Positions 27,150-39,639 of a DNA stretch of 64,000 nt are shown piece by piece. Where the stretch lies: NCBI RefSeq assembly GCF_041146395.1, contig NC_090990.1:40558001-40622000 (forward strand), given 5' to 3'. How positions within the stretch are numbered: position 1 is the stretch's first letter; each line of letters begins with the position of its first letter. The notes under the pieces are model-generated. The model was not told the origin of the DNA. It saw nothing but the letters and a program-made list of their open reading frames with translations, and did no database searches. The translations under genes were made by a program, and so were the position numbers. This DNA is from Eulemur rufifrons (taxonomy: Eukaryota; Chordata; Mammalia; Primates; Lemuridae).

Positions 27150-27589
27150 TTGGGGGGGAACTGAAGTATAAAATATGGAAACTGCCTCCCTGGTCCTGTC
27201 TGAATTCAGATGTTGAAACTGTTAGAGAGGGCTTTATTTTCTGTTCTGAATATTTTTGGGGTATAAGGCAATCTGGGAAGTAAAAGTTCAACCTAAAAAT
27301 TAACTGAGTTTTTGAGTGTTGAGTAGGAGAAACAAAGGAAATTACTGGTTACTCAGAATAGTTTTACACTTGGGAGGAGAAGGAGGAAGCCCCTAAACGT
27401 AGATAAAACTGATCTCTAGGAAAAAACTCTGGGAAAAAAGAAAAGGAATGAAAGAGTACTCAGAACAATAGTTTATTCAACATTCCTGTTTTTTTTTTTT
27501 TTTTAATTCTCCCTTCCTGCCTACCCTCCTCATAATTTGTGATTCTTCTTTACTCTTTCCACAAACTCCAATCCTTTGGGTTGCTTTTA

Positions 27590-28200
27590 TGTAGGCAAGG
27601 AAAACAGTCACCTTGTTAGGTCTGGAGGAGGGTAAACGGCTGGCAAGGAAGTGGCTAGGGGAGGAGAGTGGGAACCAAATTGTAGCTAGGAACCAAATTG
27701 CGGCTAGGAACTGTTCCCTGGTGGGAACGTACATAGTAAAAAGTTCCTAGTAACCTTTAACTGACAGAACTCATTACCATCTAATTAGCATATCATGGGT
27801 GGAGATTCTTGGAGCATTCCAGAAAACACACATGCCCAGAAAGGGAAAATGTTATATAACCTACCCTGTTATGTAACCTGTCTTGTGATCTGTTATAGAC
27901 CACCAACCTGTCAATCACCCTCAAAGGCAAGAAATGGCAGCCAATCCTGCCAGGGGAAAGGCGGGACAAACTAGTGGGCTTATAAAAGGCAACATGTGCT
28001 CAGCCTCCAGCGTCTTTCTCCACAAGTGGGGACTGAGCCATTCTACTCTCTCTGGAACATATTTTCCCTTTGTGTAGCTTCCTTTACTTTCACTCTTTCT
28101 TTTATGTGATAAACTATTTGCATTAAGTTGCTCTGTGTTTGTGATCACTCCATCATCAGCTCAACTTGGTACCAGTACTCATTCTCGACACTTGGAACCA
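27590..28200 (+). mobile_element. Solitary endogenous retrovirus LTR (class I type)
   Basis: An LTR-like unit contains an imperfect 20-bp tandem repeat (AACCAAATTGTAGCTAGG, twice near 27675-27710), a TATA-like CTTATAAAAGG at about 27979, and a downstream TGTGATAAACTATTTGC segment. An Alu lies just beyond. I see no viral coding sequence. The edges and family are uncertain. Confidence 0.55.
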
Positions 28201-28261
28201 GGGGACCAGGGAACATCCACACAGATGAACCTAATAACTTTGAGTTGGGACAATTAATTCA

Positions 28262-28562
28262 TTTTATTTTATTATTTTTTAGAGATAGGATCTCATTCTG
28301 TCATTCAGGCTGCAGTGCAGTGGCACAATCACAGCTCACTGGAATGTTGAACTCCTGGGCTCAAGCAATCCTCCTGCCTCAAGCCTCTCGAGTAGCTAGG
28401 GCTACAGGCTCCTGTAACCACACCTAGCTAATTTTTTAATTTTTTTTGTAGAGATGGGTCTTGCTATGTTGCCCATGCTGCTCTTCAACTGGCCTTAAGT
28501 GATCCTCCCCCTTCAGCCTCCCAAAGTGCTGGGATTACAGGTGTGACCCAACACACCTGACC
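28262..28562 (-). repeat. Alu, full length, reverse
   Basis: T-rich head, both monomers and a GGATTACAGGTGTGACCC end. It is AluJ-like and diverged. Confidence 0.85.
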
Positions 28563-28574
28563 TATTTTTTTTAA

Positions 28575-28830
28575 TTAACATAGAGTAAAACTGCTTATCT
28601 TTATGTACAGTTGATGAATTTTAGCATGTATAAGGATTCCTGTAACTACCACCACAATGAGGATACAGAATAGTTCCATCACCCTAAAAAACTCTCTCCT
28701 GCTGTCCCTTTGTAGTCACACTCTTCCCCCACTCCTAGCTCATGGCAACCACTGCCCCGTTCTCAATCATTATAGTTTTATTTTTTCCGGCAGACCTTAT
28801 GAATGAAATCACCTGTAACCTTGGGCCCAC
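28575..28830. repeat. L1-derived 3' segment
   Basis: ACCACCACAATGAGGATACA, AGTTCCATCACCC, CTCATGGCAACCACTG and CTTATGAATGAAATC follow a common old-L1 tail pattern. A related piece lies at 41310-41470. Confidence 0.5.
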
Positions 28831-28859
28831 TGATTTTTGCTGGAGTCAAAGCAGCTCCC

Positions 28860-30998
28860 TTTGACAGGAAACCTATTCATAATTGTACATTACTCACAGA
28901 GTTGATGAACCATGAATATAGTCAGTTAGAATGCTTAGGAACAGAACATTCAGGGTAATGACTTTTTAGGTTAATTAAAAATTAAGCAAAATCCCTCTTA
29001 TATTAATAATTTGGCCACCTTGCAATCTTTCTAAAATGTGAGTCTCCATTTCTTTCTTAAAGCGTTTTTTAAAGCCTAATGAACACAAATAGTTATTTTT
29101 TTAAATTAAGGAACATGATAAACACCAGAGTCCTAACAAATAGCATTTTCTTTTATTTGTGTATATAACTACCGAGACCATTTGATCTCTACAACCATCT
29201 TGAGGGGTGGCAATGCAGGGAATTATTAATCTGTGTAATTTTTAATAAGTGGGGACATTTGGACTCAGAGAGGTTAAGTGACTTGCCTGATCATTGTCTT
29301 ATTCTGGTGAATAGTGATGCCAAGGTATGACTCCCATCTTCTGGATCTTTCCATCATTGGAATTTACTCCCTTTATTATTGTGTGAAAAACCATTTCTTG
29401 TGGTTCTATTCCATAGATATAAAGTGGAAGTTTTAGAATAGGATTTCTTAAAGTATGGTTTGCAGAGTAACTGCATCAAAATGTTTGCTAAAATGCAGAA
29501 GCCTATTCTGTACCACATCCCACTAAATTTAAATCCCCAGAGGTAGGGCCCAGGAATCTGCCTTTTAAAAAGGTCTCTGAGTTATTCTTGTGCATGCTAA
29601 AATTTAGGAGACCGCACCAAATGTGTATTGACCCTGGAACTTCTCTAAGAATATTATCTTTGTCTTAATATAAGTCCTAATAGAGGATTCTTTCCCCTTG
29701 TAAAGTGTAGCTTTCCTCTAAAAGCCCAGTTTATCCAGAAAACTATAATAAGCAAACTTCTAGATAATAAAAAATTTATTATTTTATTGCCTTGAGTTTC
29801 TCAAGAACAGGAAGGAGTTTTGAAGTCTCCGAGGCAACACTACCTCAATTCTGGGGAAATTGGATTTCTTATGCTAGTGGATTGACTCATTCATTGATTC
29901 ATTCACTCATTTTCTCATTCATGGTGATTTTGGCTGCACATAACAGAAAACCCTGACTCAAACAGCTATTGGCAGATTTTAGAAGAGAGTGCCATGATTA
30001 TCCCTCCATTTGAAATAATCACTCTGACTGCAGGAAGGAAAATGAATCAGTGGTGAGCAGAAGTGAGGCCAGGTAGGAGTTACAAGCTACGACAGTACCA
30101 GTATAAATGGAAAGAAGATGAAAAGTTTGAGAGAGACTGAAGGAGAAGGTAGGAAAAGAAGAGGACTCAAAGATGTTTTCTAGCCATTTTGCTTGGATGA
30201 CAAGGGTGGATGGGGATGTTTACAAGCATAGCAGAGAATGTTGGTTTAGGATCAGTGCTGGGGGCAGAGTGGGAGGAAAGATGAGTCAGGGGGTCATCGG
30301 GTCTGGTGCAAAGAAATGGTAACTGGGCATCATCAGCGTGTGAGCAGTAGACAAAGCCATGGGAGCCCATTTCCTGTATCCCCTCCCGTAGGGGTGCTGT
30401 GGTCTTTCCAAAATGTCAGTGAATTCATCTGATGAGTTACCCCTTACTAAAGCATGGCTGTCTTAGAAGGAGTGATATTTTTTGAAAAGAGACTAATAAC
30501 AGTTATAACATATTTTACGTAAAATAGTTTTATTGCTTCTAGAAACGGGATATATTCTTCTGAACAATACAAACTGTACGAGAAAGTACAGAGAATCACC
30601 TCAAATCTCATCATGCAGAGCTAAGTTCACAGTTTTCATGACATTCCTTTTAGGCATGTCTCTAGGCCCATATGCACATTTGCATATGATTTTACAAAAT
30701 AAGACCAACTTTACATGGGCTTTTTAAAATTTGCTTTTTAAAAATTTAACAATATGCTATAGACATTTTCAATGGTTTCTTTGTATTCCATTGTGTGCTT
30801 GTACATATGTATATAGGTGTGTGTGCACAATTGTACACGTGTAGCTTAATTCATTCAATCAGTCTATTATTGAAGGCTATTTAAGTTGTTTCCAAAGGTT
30901 TGTTGTGATGAGCAAAGTTTCAGCGAATTTTTCTTATCATCCTTATTTTCAAACTGTCAGCCTAAATAATAAACAGAGAGAGGCTCTCTAAAAGAAAT
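28860..30998. other. AT-rich intergenic sequence with old fragments
   Basis: It holds a MER5A-like element (29435-29620) and a probable old LINE piece (about 30530-30960). I see no coding exon or RNA gene. Confidence 0.5.
29435..29620 (+). repeat. MER5A-like hAT-Charlie MITE
   Basis: CTTAAAGTATGGTTTGCAG, TAAATCCCCAGAGGTAGGGC and CCCAGGAATCTGCCTTTTAA are in MER5A order. Confidence 0.65.
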
Positions 30999-31000
30999 TA

Positions 31001-32272
31001 AGGTTATTAAGTGTGAATGTCTGATTTCCTTAAGTACTAAGTTTGACAGTCGATATCTCTGAAACTTTACTTGGACACTTCTTGTTTTATTTTTATTATG
31101 AAGGTACACCCTCAGTCTTTCAAACACATGGTTTGGCTTGTGATAATCTTTCAAACTGTTTTAGAGTAATTTTTGTGAAACCATGAATAAGTCAAAAATT
31201 CGTGTTATTTTTGAATATGAGTTCTGTCATGGAACAAATGCAGCACAGACAGCTCGAAATATCAACGAAGGGTTTGGGAAGGATGTGGCTAGTGAATGCA
31301 CAGTATACTGATGGTTGAGAAGTTCCATTCTGGTGATTTTAATCTTGAAAATGAGCCACATGGGTGACCTGAGACCAAGGTAGATAATGACGAGCTGAAA
31401 GCTGTAGTGGAAGTGAATCCATCTCAGCCTACATGTGAATTAGCAGCAAGGTTTGACGTTACTATTCCAACAATATTGGACCATTTGAAACACATTGGCA
31501 AGGTAAAGAGGCTGGATAGGTGTGTTCTGCATGAATTAAATGAGCATCAGAAGAGAAATCGTCTCAAAGCTTGCCTTTCTTTGCTGTCATGACATAAAGG
31601 CAAACCATTTCTATACTGTATTGTTGCATGTGATGAAAAATGGATTCTTTTTGACAATCGCAAGTATTAGGCACAATGGTTGGATAAAGATGAAGTGCTG
31701 AAACAGTCCAAAACCAAATATTCATCAAAAAAAGCTAATGATGTCTGTTTGGTGGTCCAGCGCCAGTATTATCCACTATAACTTCACGAAACCTGGTTAG
31801 TCGATAACAGCAGATGTCTACTGCAACCGACTGAACAAAATGATGAGGATGCTTGGGATTAAACAGCTGAGATTGGTCAATAGACATAGGCCAATCCTCT
31901 TGCAAGACAATGCTCGACCACATGTCATACAAACAATGCTGCTTAAATCACAGAGGCTGGACTTGGAAACTGTCACCCACTGTATTCACCACACCTTGCA
32001 CCAACTGACTATCACTTCTTCCAGGCTTTGGACCACTTCTTGGAAGGAAACATATTCAATTTGCAAGAAGTTGTGAAAAACACCTTTCGCGATTTCATAG
32101 CCACTTGCTCTCCAGGCTTCTTTGCTGCTGGCATTAAACAATCTACCGTTAAGATGGCAAAACTGTGCCAATAGTTTAGGTGCATACTTTGGTTAATTGT
32201 ACCGCTTCTTGTTTGAGTTATAATAAACTACATTCTTGATTGGAAATCGGACGTTTCGTATTTAATGATCTG
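31001..32272 (+). mobile_element. Mariner transposon (Hsmar2-like), complete but dead
   Basis: 1272 bp flanked by TA at 30999-31000 and 32273-32274. The ends are imperfect inverted repeats: AGGTTATTAAGTGTGAATGT on the left against the complement of ACGTTTCGTATTTAATGATC on the right. The length and the enclosed transposase remnant match a mariner of the irritans/Hsmar2 group. It appears complete end to end. Confidence 0.85.
31183..32174 (+). pseudogene. Mariner transposase pseudogene
   Basis: The reading frame starts MNKSKIRVIFEYEF and follows a mariner transposase: helix-turn-helix part (AARFDVTIPTILDHLKHIGK at about 31446-31505), the catalytic-region CDEKWILFDN and, near 31900, LQDNARPH. 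It is broken by a lost base in TGGTTGAGAAG near 31313, a stop after LSLLS at about 31590, a TAG near 31667, and further shifts near 31690-31760 and 32000. No intact protein can be made. The window gives no sign of domestication, unlike SETMAR, which comes from Hsmar1. Confidence 0.85.
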
Positions 32273-32274
32273 TA

Positions 32275-33555
32275 ACACTTATTTGGGAACAGAGCATTGC
32301 AATGGGAATGTGTGTGTCATAGCAAACTTTGTGTGTATTCAGGGAGACAAAGGAAGACAAATGTTTTTAAAGAAAAAAATGGGGAGGATTACATAAATGT
32401 TTTGAAATAATTATCTTTGGCTATCAAGTTCAACAACAAGGGTAATACCAATCCAAGGTTGGACAGGCAGTGCTCGGCAGATGTCCTTGCAGAAGTATTG
32501 CATGTGGAAGGCTGTGATGGCCTTTGTGCAAGGTTATGATTTTTGTAGAGTCTTTTTTGTTATCAGTCACACAAGCATGAGGACCCTCTCTCCATGCCCT
32601 TCCCAGGCTCTATGTGTCAGGATTTTCTTAACATTAATGACTCCATTTTGATTCTGACAACTTTCAAAAAACTTAGAAAATTTTCTTGAAATAAACTTTT
32701 TGTATTTTAAAACCTATTGCCAAATCACTCTCTGAAAACACTACCCACAGGATGTAAGAATACCAATGTCTCCATAGCCTTACCACCATTATGTTGTCTC
32801 GTTGTTTAAGTGGCAGGAATTTCAGGTATTATAGCTGGTTGCTCCATCTGGCCTTCCAGTAGCTCTCATATCACACATGTAAGAAGTTGGCATATGAACA
32901 GCCCACCACAAAGGAAATTCAGCTGCCAATCTTCTTTTCCAGTCCACCATAATGTCCAGTTCTCAGTGCTTTCTAGACAAGAGAGGCTGAAGTGAATGTC
33001 CCAGGCTGACCAGCCTTGGCGATCAAAAGGCAGTCAGCACAAATCAGTGGCATTGCCATCTCTGTCCTTGGCGCTGCAGTGGGCCAGAGTGTTTCACCAC
33101 TTACTATCATCCCCAAGGACGGTTCGGTTCTCGCAGTTTCTTTGCAGCTACAATCTTCTTTGTGCTCAGGTCAGCGACAAACTTTCTGACCAATCTTCTT
33201 GAGTGCAGCACTCGTTCATTTCAGAAATCAATCAATAAATCATTGACTATCTATTAAACATCTACAGAATAGTCATAAAGTCCCTATGCATTAGTTTGTT
33301 TCCCTGTTAGTTATTGGTTTTTTTTCTGTGTAGAACTTTATGATTTTAGGAACTCTTTTCATACCTTCCAGCCTTTATCATGGAAGGAAATGTGCAGAAC
33401 ATGGAGACATTTACAACTGGGATGGATGGACAATGGAGGACACCATGCTTAGGGACTTGTGGCTGTGTTGTGCTATGAGCCAGGCACTCTGCTAGACTCT
33501 GGGGATAAAACAGAAAATAAGACGTTTTAGTTCCTACCCTCATGGAGGAGGCTTT
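32275..33555. other. Intergenic sequence without clear features
   Basis: AT-rich, with a possible old LINE trace near 32610-32790. I see no supported exon, RNA gene or recent repeat. Confidence 0.45.
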
Positions 33556-33559
33556 CGCA

Positions 33560-33748
33560 ACCTCAGAATTATTGATGTTTTTGGCCAGTTAATTCTTTGC
33601 TGTGGGGATGTCTTATGTACTATAGGATGTTTTGTAGCTAGAAGCCAGCAGCACCCTCCACCAAGCTGTGACAACCAGAAATGTCTACAGGTATTGCCAA
33701 ATGTCTACTGGATAGTAAACTCTTGCCTGGTTGAGAACCACTTGTGTA
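33560..33748 (-). repeat. MER20 hAT-Charlie MITE
   Basis: The reverse MER20 order is clear: AATTCTTTGCTGTGGGG, GCCAGCAGCACCCTCCACC, TGACAACCAGAAATGTC and GGTTGAGAACCACTTG. A second copy lies at 53645-53876. Confidence 0.75.
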
Positions 33749-33844
33749 AGGGGAAGACAGCTGGAACAAGCTATCACAAAGGTAGTTCTCAAGTTGCACA
33801 GTAGAGAAACACAGGGTAGTAAAGCAAGGACTTGCTGAAGTCTA

Positions 33845-34330
33845 GGGCCTGGATACTCAGAATGTGGTCCTTGGACAGGCCGCATCCCCATCACCTGTAT
33901 CTTAGTCCGTGTGAGCTGTTGTAACAGAATACTGTAGACTGGGCGGCTTGTCAACAGCAGAATTGTATTTCTCACAGTTCTGGAGGCTGGGAAGTCCAAC
34001 ATCAAGGTGCTGGCAGATTTGATGTCTGGTGAGGGCTCACTTCCTGGCTATCTTCTCTTTGTGTCCTCACATGGTGGAAGAGACAAGGGAGCTCTCCTGA
34101 GTTTTTAAAATAAGGGCATTAATCCCATTCATAAAGGCCCCTCCCTCATGACCTAGTCACCTACCAAAGTCCCCATCTCCTAATACCATACATTGTAGAT
34201 TAGGATTTCAACAAATGAATTTTGGGGGGTACGAACATTCAGTCTATGGCAACTTGAGAGCTTGGTAGAAATATAGAATCTCAGGTACCACCCTGGACCT
34301 ACTGAATCAGAATCTTCATTTTCACATGGT
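33845..34330 (+). repeat. MER5A-like element split by a MaLR LTR
   Basis: A MER5A-like left part (about 33845-33900, GAATGTGGTCCTTGGACAGG) and right part (about 34255-34330, GACCTACTGAATCAGAATC) are separated by an LTR of MST/MLT1 type (about 33900-34250: GTAACAGAATACTGTAGACT, TCACAGTTCTGGAGGCTGG, ATCCCATTCATAAAGGCCC). The LTR inserted into the older MITE. Confidence 0.65.
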
Positions 34331-34657
34331 CTTATCTAGAGTAGGAGGGATGGTTTGTCCTAAAAAACGATATTTAATCTGCATCCTAAAAAGTGAATAG
34401 ACGTTAGTCAGGCAACAACTGGGGCCAAGAATTGGTCAAGATGGAGGAAACAGCCCCCCTCAAAGGAAGGCCTTGGGCCTGGGAGGAACCACAAGAAAGA
34501 GGGCTAGGGAGCTGGTGCTTCAGGTTTGGGGGAGAGCAGTGGCGAGACAGGCAGGGGCCAGGCCATGGGAGTGATTCTGGAGTTTATTTTGAGGCGAGGA
34601 GAGCTATTAAAAGTTGTGGAGTGATATAATCAGATTTGCAGTTAAAAAATCAGTATC

Positions 34658-35000
34658 GGCCGGGCGCGGTGGCTCACGCCTGTAATCCTAGCACTCTGGG
34701 AGGCTGAGGTGGGCGGATCGTTTGAGCTCAGGAGTTCGAGACCAGCCTGAGCAAGAGCGAGACCCCATCTCTACTAAAAATAGAAAGAAATTATATGGAC
34801 AACTAAAATATATATAGACAAAAATTAGCCGGGCATGGTGGCGCATGCCTGTAGTCCCAGCTACTCGGGAGGCTGAGACAGGAGGATCCCTTGAGCTCAG
34901 GAGTTTGAGGTTGCTGTGAGCTAGGCTGACGCCATGGCACTCACTCTAGCCTGGGCAACAGAGTGAGACTCTGTCTCAAAAAAAAAAAAAAAAAAAGAAA
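34658..35000 (+). repeat. Strepsirrhine Alu, full length, with intact TSD
   Basis: Starts GGCCGGGCGCGGTGGCTCAC, has the linker expansion around TAGAAAGAAATTATATGGAC, the GCTAGGCTGACGCCATGGCA right arm and a long A tail. A perfect 14-bp duplication AAAAAATCAGTATC flanks it at 34644-34657 and 35001-35014. Low divergence suggests a fairly recent, lineage-specific insertion. Confidence 0.95.
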
Positions 35001-35247
35001 AAAAAATCAGTATCAACAAAGCCATTTCCAGGTTTTGTGGAGCCTAAGATTTATACAATTTGGGATGCCCTCTTAAAGGAAAAGAAGACAACATTATGAG
35101 GCATTTGATTACTTGTTTGATTTGATTTGATTACTTATTTTGAATAAGAAAAAACACAACTAATTACAAATTTTAAAAAGTTGACAGACATCACAAAATC
35201 TAGAATGACATGATATTCTTATCAAATTGCCAGATATACTTCTCTAA

Positions 35248-35612
<365 letters not shown>

Positions 35613-35639
35613 TAATATTATTTTATACAGAGAGAATAA

Positions 35640-36400
35640 AATGATAATTCAGTTTTCCCAACATAGTTGATTAAAATTTGTTTTTTTTACTATTGATAGT
35701 TTGGAACAGTTTTAGGTATACAAATAGTTATTATTAATGCCATTTAAATCCTTTTAGGATTGTTGTTAAATTTGGAATAACCTCTTTTCAGTGTCTTTCA
35801 ATTATGAGCTACAAGGTTTCAAAGCATTTCAAATTTTCTCATGTAGTGAATTATTTCTATTAATACTCTCTGAATTGAGTATACTAATTAACCAGGGCTC
35901 TGGGAGGTATTCTTTTCAAGTGAGTAGCCCTGAAGCTTAGGCATCACTAATTTCATGTAAATGCTTTCTGCATATCCAGCTTCAACTACATGCAACAAAC
36001 TCATCTGGGTTTAGAGGATGGAGACGCAGTCCTTGCTGATAGGATGGCCATGGACCAATGGGGAAGACATGAAAACAGCTAACTATAAAGCAGGGCAGTT
36101 TATGAGCACAAACAAACTTCAGAACAAATTCAACCTTCACTAAAAATGCTGGGAATATCACATACATGTTCATAATTAAATAAGATAGGCAATGATCCTT
36201 TCCACAAATATTTGTCAAGTGACTACTATGTGCCTAACACTGCTGGGCACAGGTCAGGAGAGGAAATACCAATACATCCAGCAGGACCTCTGTCCCGTGG
36301 ATCTTAATTTAGTAGGTAAGATGCATATGCATAAAAAGCAGTGCCACTCCTGAAAATGATAACAGTTAATATTTATTGAGCATATATAATTTATCAGGCA
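35640..36400. other. Intergenic sequence without clear features
   Basis: AT-rich. Near 36205-36260 a short segment resembles the reverse MIR start (GTGACTACTATGTGCCTAAC). Nothing else is recognised. Confidence 0.4.
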
Positions 36401-36404
36401 CGGT

Positions 36405-36965
36405 GATGGTTAATTTCAGGTGTCAACTAGACTGGGTTAAGGGATACCCAGATAGCTGGTAAAGCATTATTTCTGGGTATGTCTGTGAGGGTGTTTCCAG
36501 AAGAGGATTGGCATTTGAATAATAGACTGAGTAAGGAAGATCCTCTCTCACTAGTGTGGGTGGGCACCACCCAGTTGGTTGAGGACCCAGGATAGAGTAA
36601 AAAGGCAGAGGAAAGGCAACTTTGCTCTCTCTTCTGGAGCTGTGACATTCTTCTTCTCCTGCCCTTGGTCCTCAGAACTTCAGGTTCTCCATCTTTCCTA
36701 TTGTGGGGCTTGCACCATTGCACCCCTCCACAAGTTTCTCAGGCCTTCAGCCTCAAACTGAAAGTTACACCCTGTGGCTCTCAGGCTGTCAGACTTAGAC
36801 TCGGACTGAGCCATGCCAGCTTGCAAACAGCATGTCGTGGGACTTCACAGCCTCTGCAATTGCATGAACCTACTCTCACAATAGATCCCTTCTTATCTAT
36901 GTGCTTACCTGCCTGTTCATCCATCCTATTGCTTGTTTCTCTGGAGAGTTGTAACTAATACACGC
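36405..36965 (+). repeat. LTR-class interspersed repeat
   Basis: Runs from GATGGTTAATTTCAGGTGTC through TCTGTGAGGGTGTTTCCAG and GTGGGTGGGCACCACCCAG to TTTCTCTGGAGAGTTGTAAC. I know this common mammalian repeat by sequence but not its name with certainty; the layout fits an ERV or MaLR LTR of about 560 bp. Confidence 0.6.
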
Positions 36966-37109
36966 ACAGTTCTAATTATATTTACATTTCAATATAATAT
37001 GATAATATAATTAAATGCAATGTAACAGTACATAGTAGAATGTGGTAATTACCTTGTGAGTGGTCCAATACCGTGGAAGTACTGAAAAAGGTGGGAAAAT
37101 CTTCAGACT

Positions 37110-37300
37110 CAGTAATAAGTATTGAGCACCTGTTGTGTACTAGGCATGACACACCCATCATCTCAGTATAACCCTCCGAACAACTCTATAAGGGGACATG
37201 CCCTTGTTATATCTGTGTTCAGAGACGTTAGGGAGCTGGTCCAAGGAGAATAAGTGGTGGAACCAGGTGCTGGACATTTGACCTCTTAGGAAAGATGTCA
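37110..37300 (-). repeat. MIR SINE, reverse
   Basis: TATTGAGCACCTGTTGTGTA, CCGAACAACTCTATAAGG and GAACCAGGTGCTGG are in reverse MIR order. Confidence 0.7.
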
Positions 37301-37754
37301 CAAATCAGGCACCCACAGACAGAATGCATCTTGGCTTTGTTCAACTTTAATAAAAGATACAGCATGTAGTCCAACAGGCCAGAGAAGAGTAAAAGGATTT
37401 TAACAAAAATGGCAGCCTCCTGCTCCTCCCTTCTACACCCTAGTCTTCCTTTCTTCTCTGGCGGCTGGTTGCATCAGGCTGGGAGCTTCCTGGGGGCGAG
37501 GGCTGTCTCCTAACCTCTGTGTGCTCAGTGCCCAACACAGGGCCAGTGTCCTGAAGTCAGCTTGTCCCCAGCTTGATTCTTGACTAACGGTCATTTCAGT
37601 TTCTTCTAGCAAAGTCAGAACATTCCTTTAAAAAAAAAAAAAAAAAAACTATTAGCAAATAAGTGTAACATATATATAATATCTATCTATCCCCACTTAT
37701 TTAGTGATCAGACTCCCGGCAGCCCACCGGCTGGGCTGAAAACACCGGCCAGGC

Positions 37755-37860
37755 CAGGTGGAGTGGTTAGCCGTCGAATTTCACCCACAGAGTTCCGGGT
37801 TTGAACCCTGGCTCTTCCCTTTGTTACCCTTGGGCAAGTTACTCAACTGCTCCGGACAAG
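37755..37860 (+). repeat. MIR SINE fragment with near-intact B box
   Basis: GGAGTGGTTAGCCGTCGAAT is followed by GGGTTTGAACCCTGGCTC (pol III B box, one mismatch) and CTTGGGCAAGTTACTCAAC. Confidence 0.65.
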
Positions 37861-38794
37861 TTCTGGCATGTATCTGTCATGAGTATCTGTCCACGAATAC
37901 CTGTCATTACTATTTCCTGACAGAAGGGAGTCCATCTCTTCGCTCATTTACGGAGCCTATGCTCTCATTCCTTGGCAGAGATAAATGGTCCCAAAGTCAC
38001 AGACTATTGACTTTCATTGATGTACAGAATGAAAGCACTGATTTAATAACCTTGATGGCCTGATGTTCTTGGAACGTGGGTGGAGGAAGAAGCCCACTCG
38101 AGGAGAAGAGGCGCTAATGGCATGAGAGTCAACCGCAGAGGCAGCAGGGTAGCTGCACACGGGCAGAAACGCAGCCTGGTGTTTAACGAGGAACAAACAG
38201 TCCTCCTTTCTTAAGTAGCCTCCTGGAGGGCATGCCCGTGCGTCTGACAGCTCTTTATAGTAATACGTGTCCATAATGACCACTCACAGCATCGATTAAA
38301 GGTCAAATATGTTCAGAGAAAGAATTCAGCCAGGCAAAAATGGTGTGTAATGCTTTTTTAAAAGATACCCGAGAACGCTCAGTTTGAACTGGAAGAGCTC
38401 TTTTAAAGAAACCACTCAGTCCAAACTCTTACATACTGACATGCAGCGTTTCCTAGATTTTAGAAATTCATGGCTGCAAAGATTTTTTTAAAAAAATTAA
38501 GCCCCACTACAGGGTTGCCAACTTGTTATTTTGGCACAGAAAGACACTAAGAAACAAACCACCAGAAAAATCACCATCTACTGTTGTCATCTTTCCACGA
38601 CAGAAAGGAAATTTTAATGTCAGAAATAGTAGGAAGATCCCAGTCTTGGAATAAAAGATAATTCTTCCAGTTGAATATCGAGCATTATGAAAAGCTTGCT
38701 GCACATCATAATTTTTCTGACTTTGCCCCAATTTCTGAAAGCATTGTCACAGACAAACCGCATGGACCCTACATTTGGAAACTACTAAGCTCTA

Positions 38795-38980
38795 GGTTTT
38801 CAAAGTGTAGGCTATGGGCCACCAGTGTCAGCATCGCCTGGGAACCAGTTAGGGTTACAAATTCTCAGGCCCCACCGCGGGCAGAATGAAGCAAAGATCC
38901 TGGAAGTGGGCCCAGCAACCTCTGTTTTAACAAGATTTCCAGGTAATTCTGACACATCCAGGTTTGAGAGCTATCACTGT
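38795..38980 (+). repeat. MER5A-like hAT-Charlie MITE
   Basis: GTTTTCAAAGTGTAGGC, CAGCATCGCCTGGGAACC, CCTCTGTTTTAACAAG and AGGTTTGAGAGCTATCAC occur in family order, with a short internal insertion. Confidence 0.75.
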
Positions 38981-39319
38981 GGTTCCTTCCTTCTAGATGA
39001 CTTGCATGGGTCTTCTCAGCGAAACCTCCAGCAATAGGATCCCAACACCTCCCCCCAAACCCTGCTTCCACGTGAGTTACCTGCTGTGGTTGGAAACTCC
39101 CAGACTAGCATCCTCGGTCCGGGTTCTGAGCTTGTGAGCCACACAGAATGCGTCTTCTCTGTCTCCCTGACTTGGCAACACTATATAGTTGAAGATGACT
39201 ATTACATCTCTCTTCCTCAGGTAGGCACTGCCAGGGCTCTTACCTGGTCCTCATGTGGCTTGACCTCTAGTCCTCTTGTCAGCGTGGTCTGGACGCCCTT
39301 TTACTGTTATTATTAACAA

Positions 39320-39530
39320 CTACCACTTACTGAACATTTGTTACTATGTGCCTTGCACTGCCTAGGAATTTTCCATATGTTCTCACTTTAAGTTTTCAGA
39401 ACAGCCCTGGGAAGTAGATCTGCTTTCTCCATCTTACAGAAAGGAAATCAGCTCCGGGAGGCCACGTAACCTGCCCAACACCACTTGGCTCACGAGATAC
39501 TGAGCCAGGTCCCACGCTCAGGTCTGTGCG
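39320..39530 (-). repeat. MIR SINE, reverse
   Basis: ACTTACTGAACATTTGTTAC, TTCAGAACAGCCCTGGGAAG and ACGTAACCTGCCCAACACC are in reverse MIR order. Confidence 0.7.
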
Positions 39531-39639
39531 GCACTGAGGAGCTCATACTATTTCCATCAAGCGGCCCTGAAATTTCCATCAACATATTGTTAATCTGGAG
39601 AGGCCTGAGCCAGGAAGAGGTGGCCTTCAGGGCTGAATA

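Noticed and set aside
37796..37812. Possible tRNA gene (GGTTTGAACCC B-box-like motif)
   Set aside because: It belongs to a MIR fragment; there is no tRNA cloverleaf around it.
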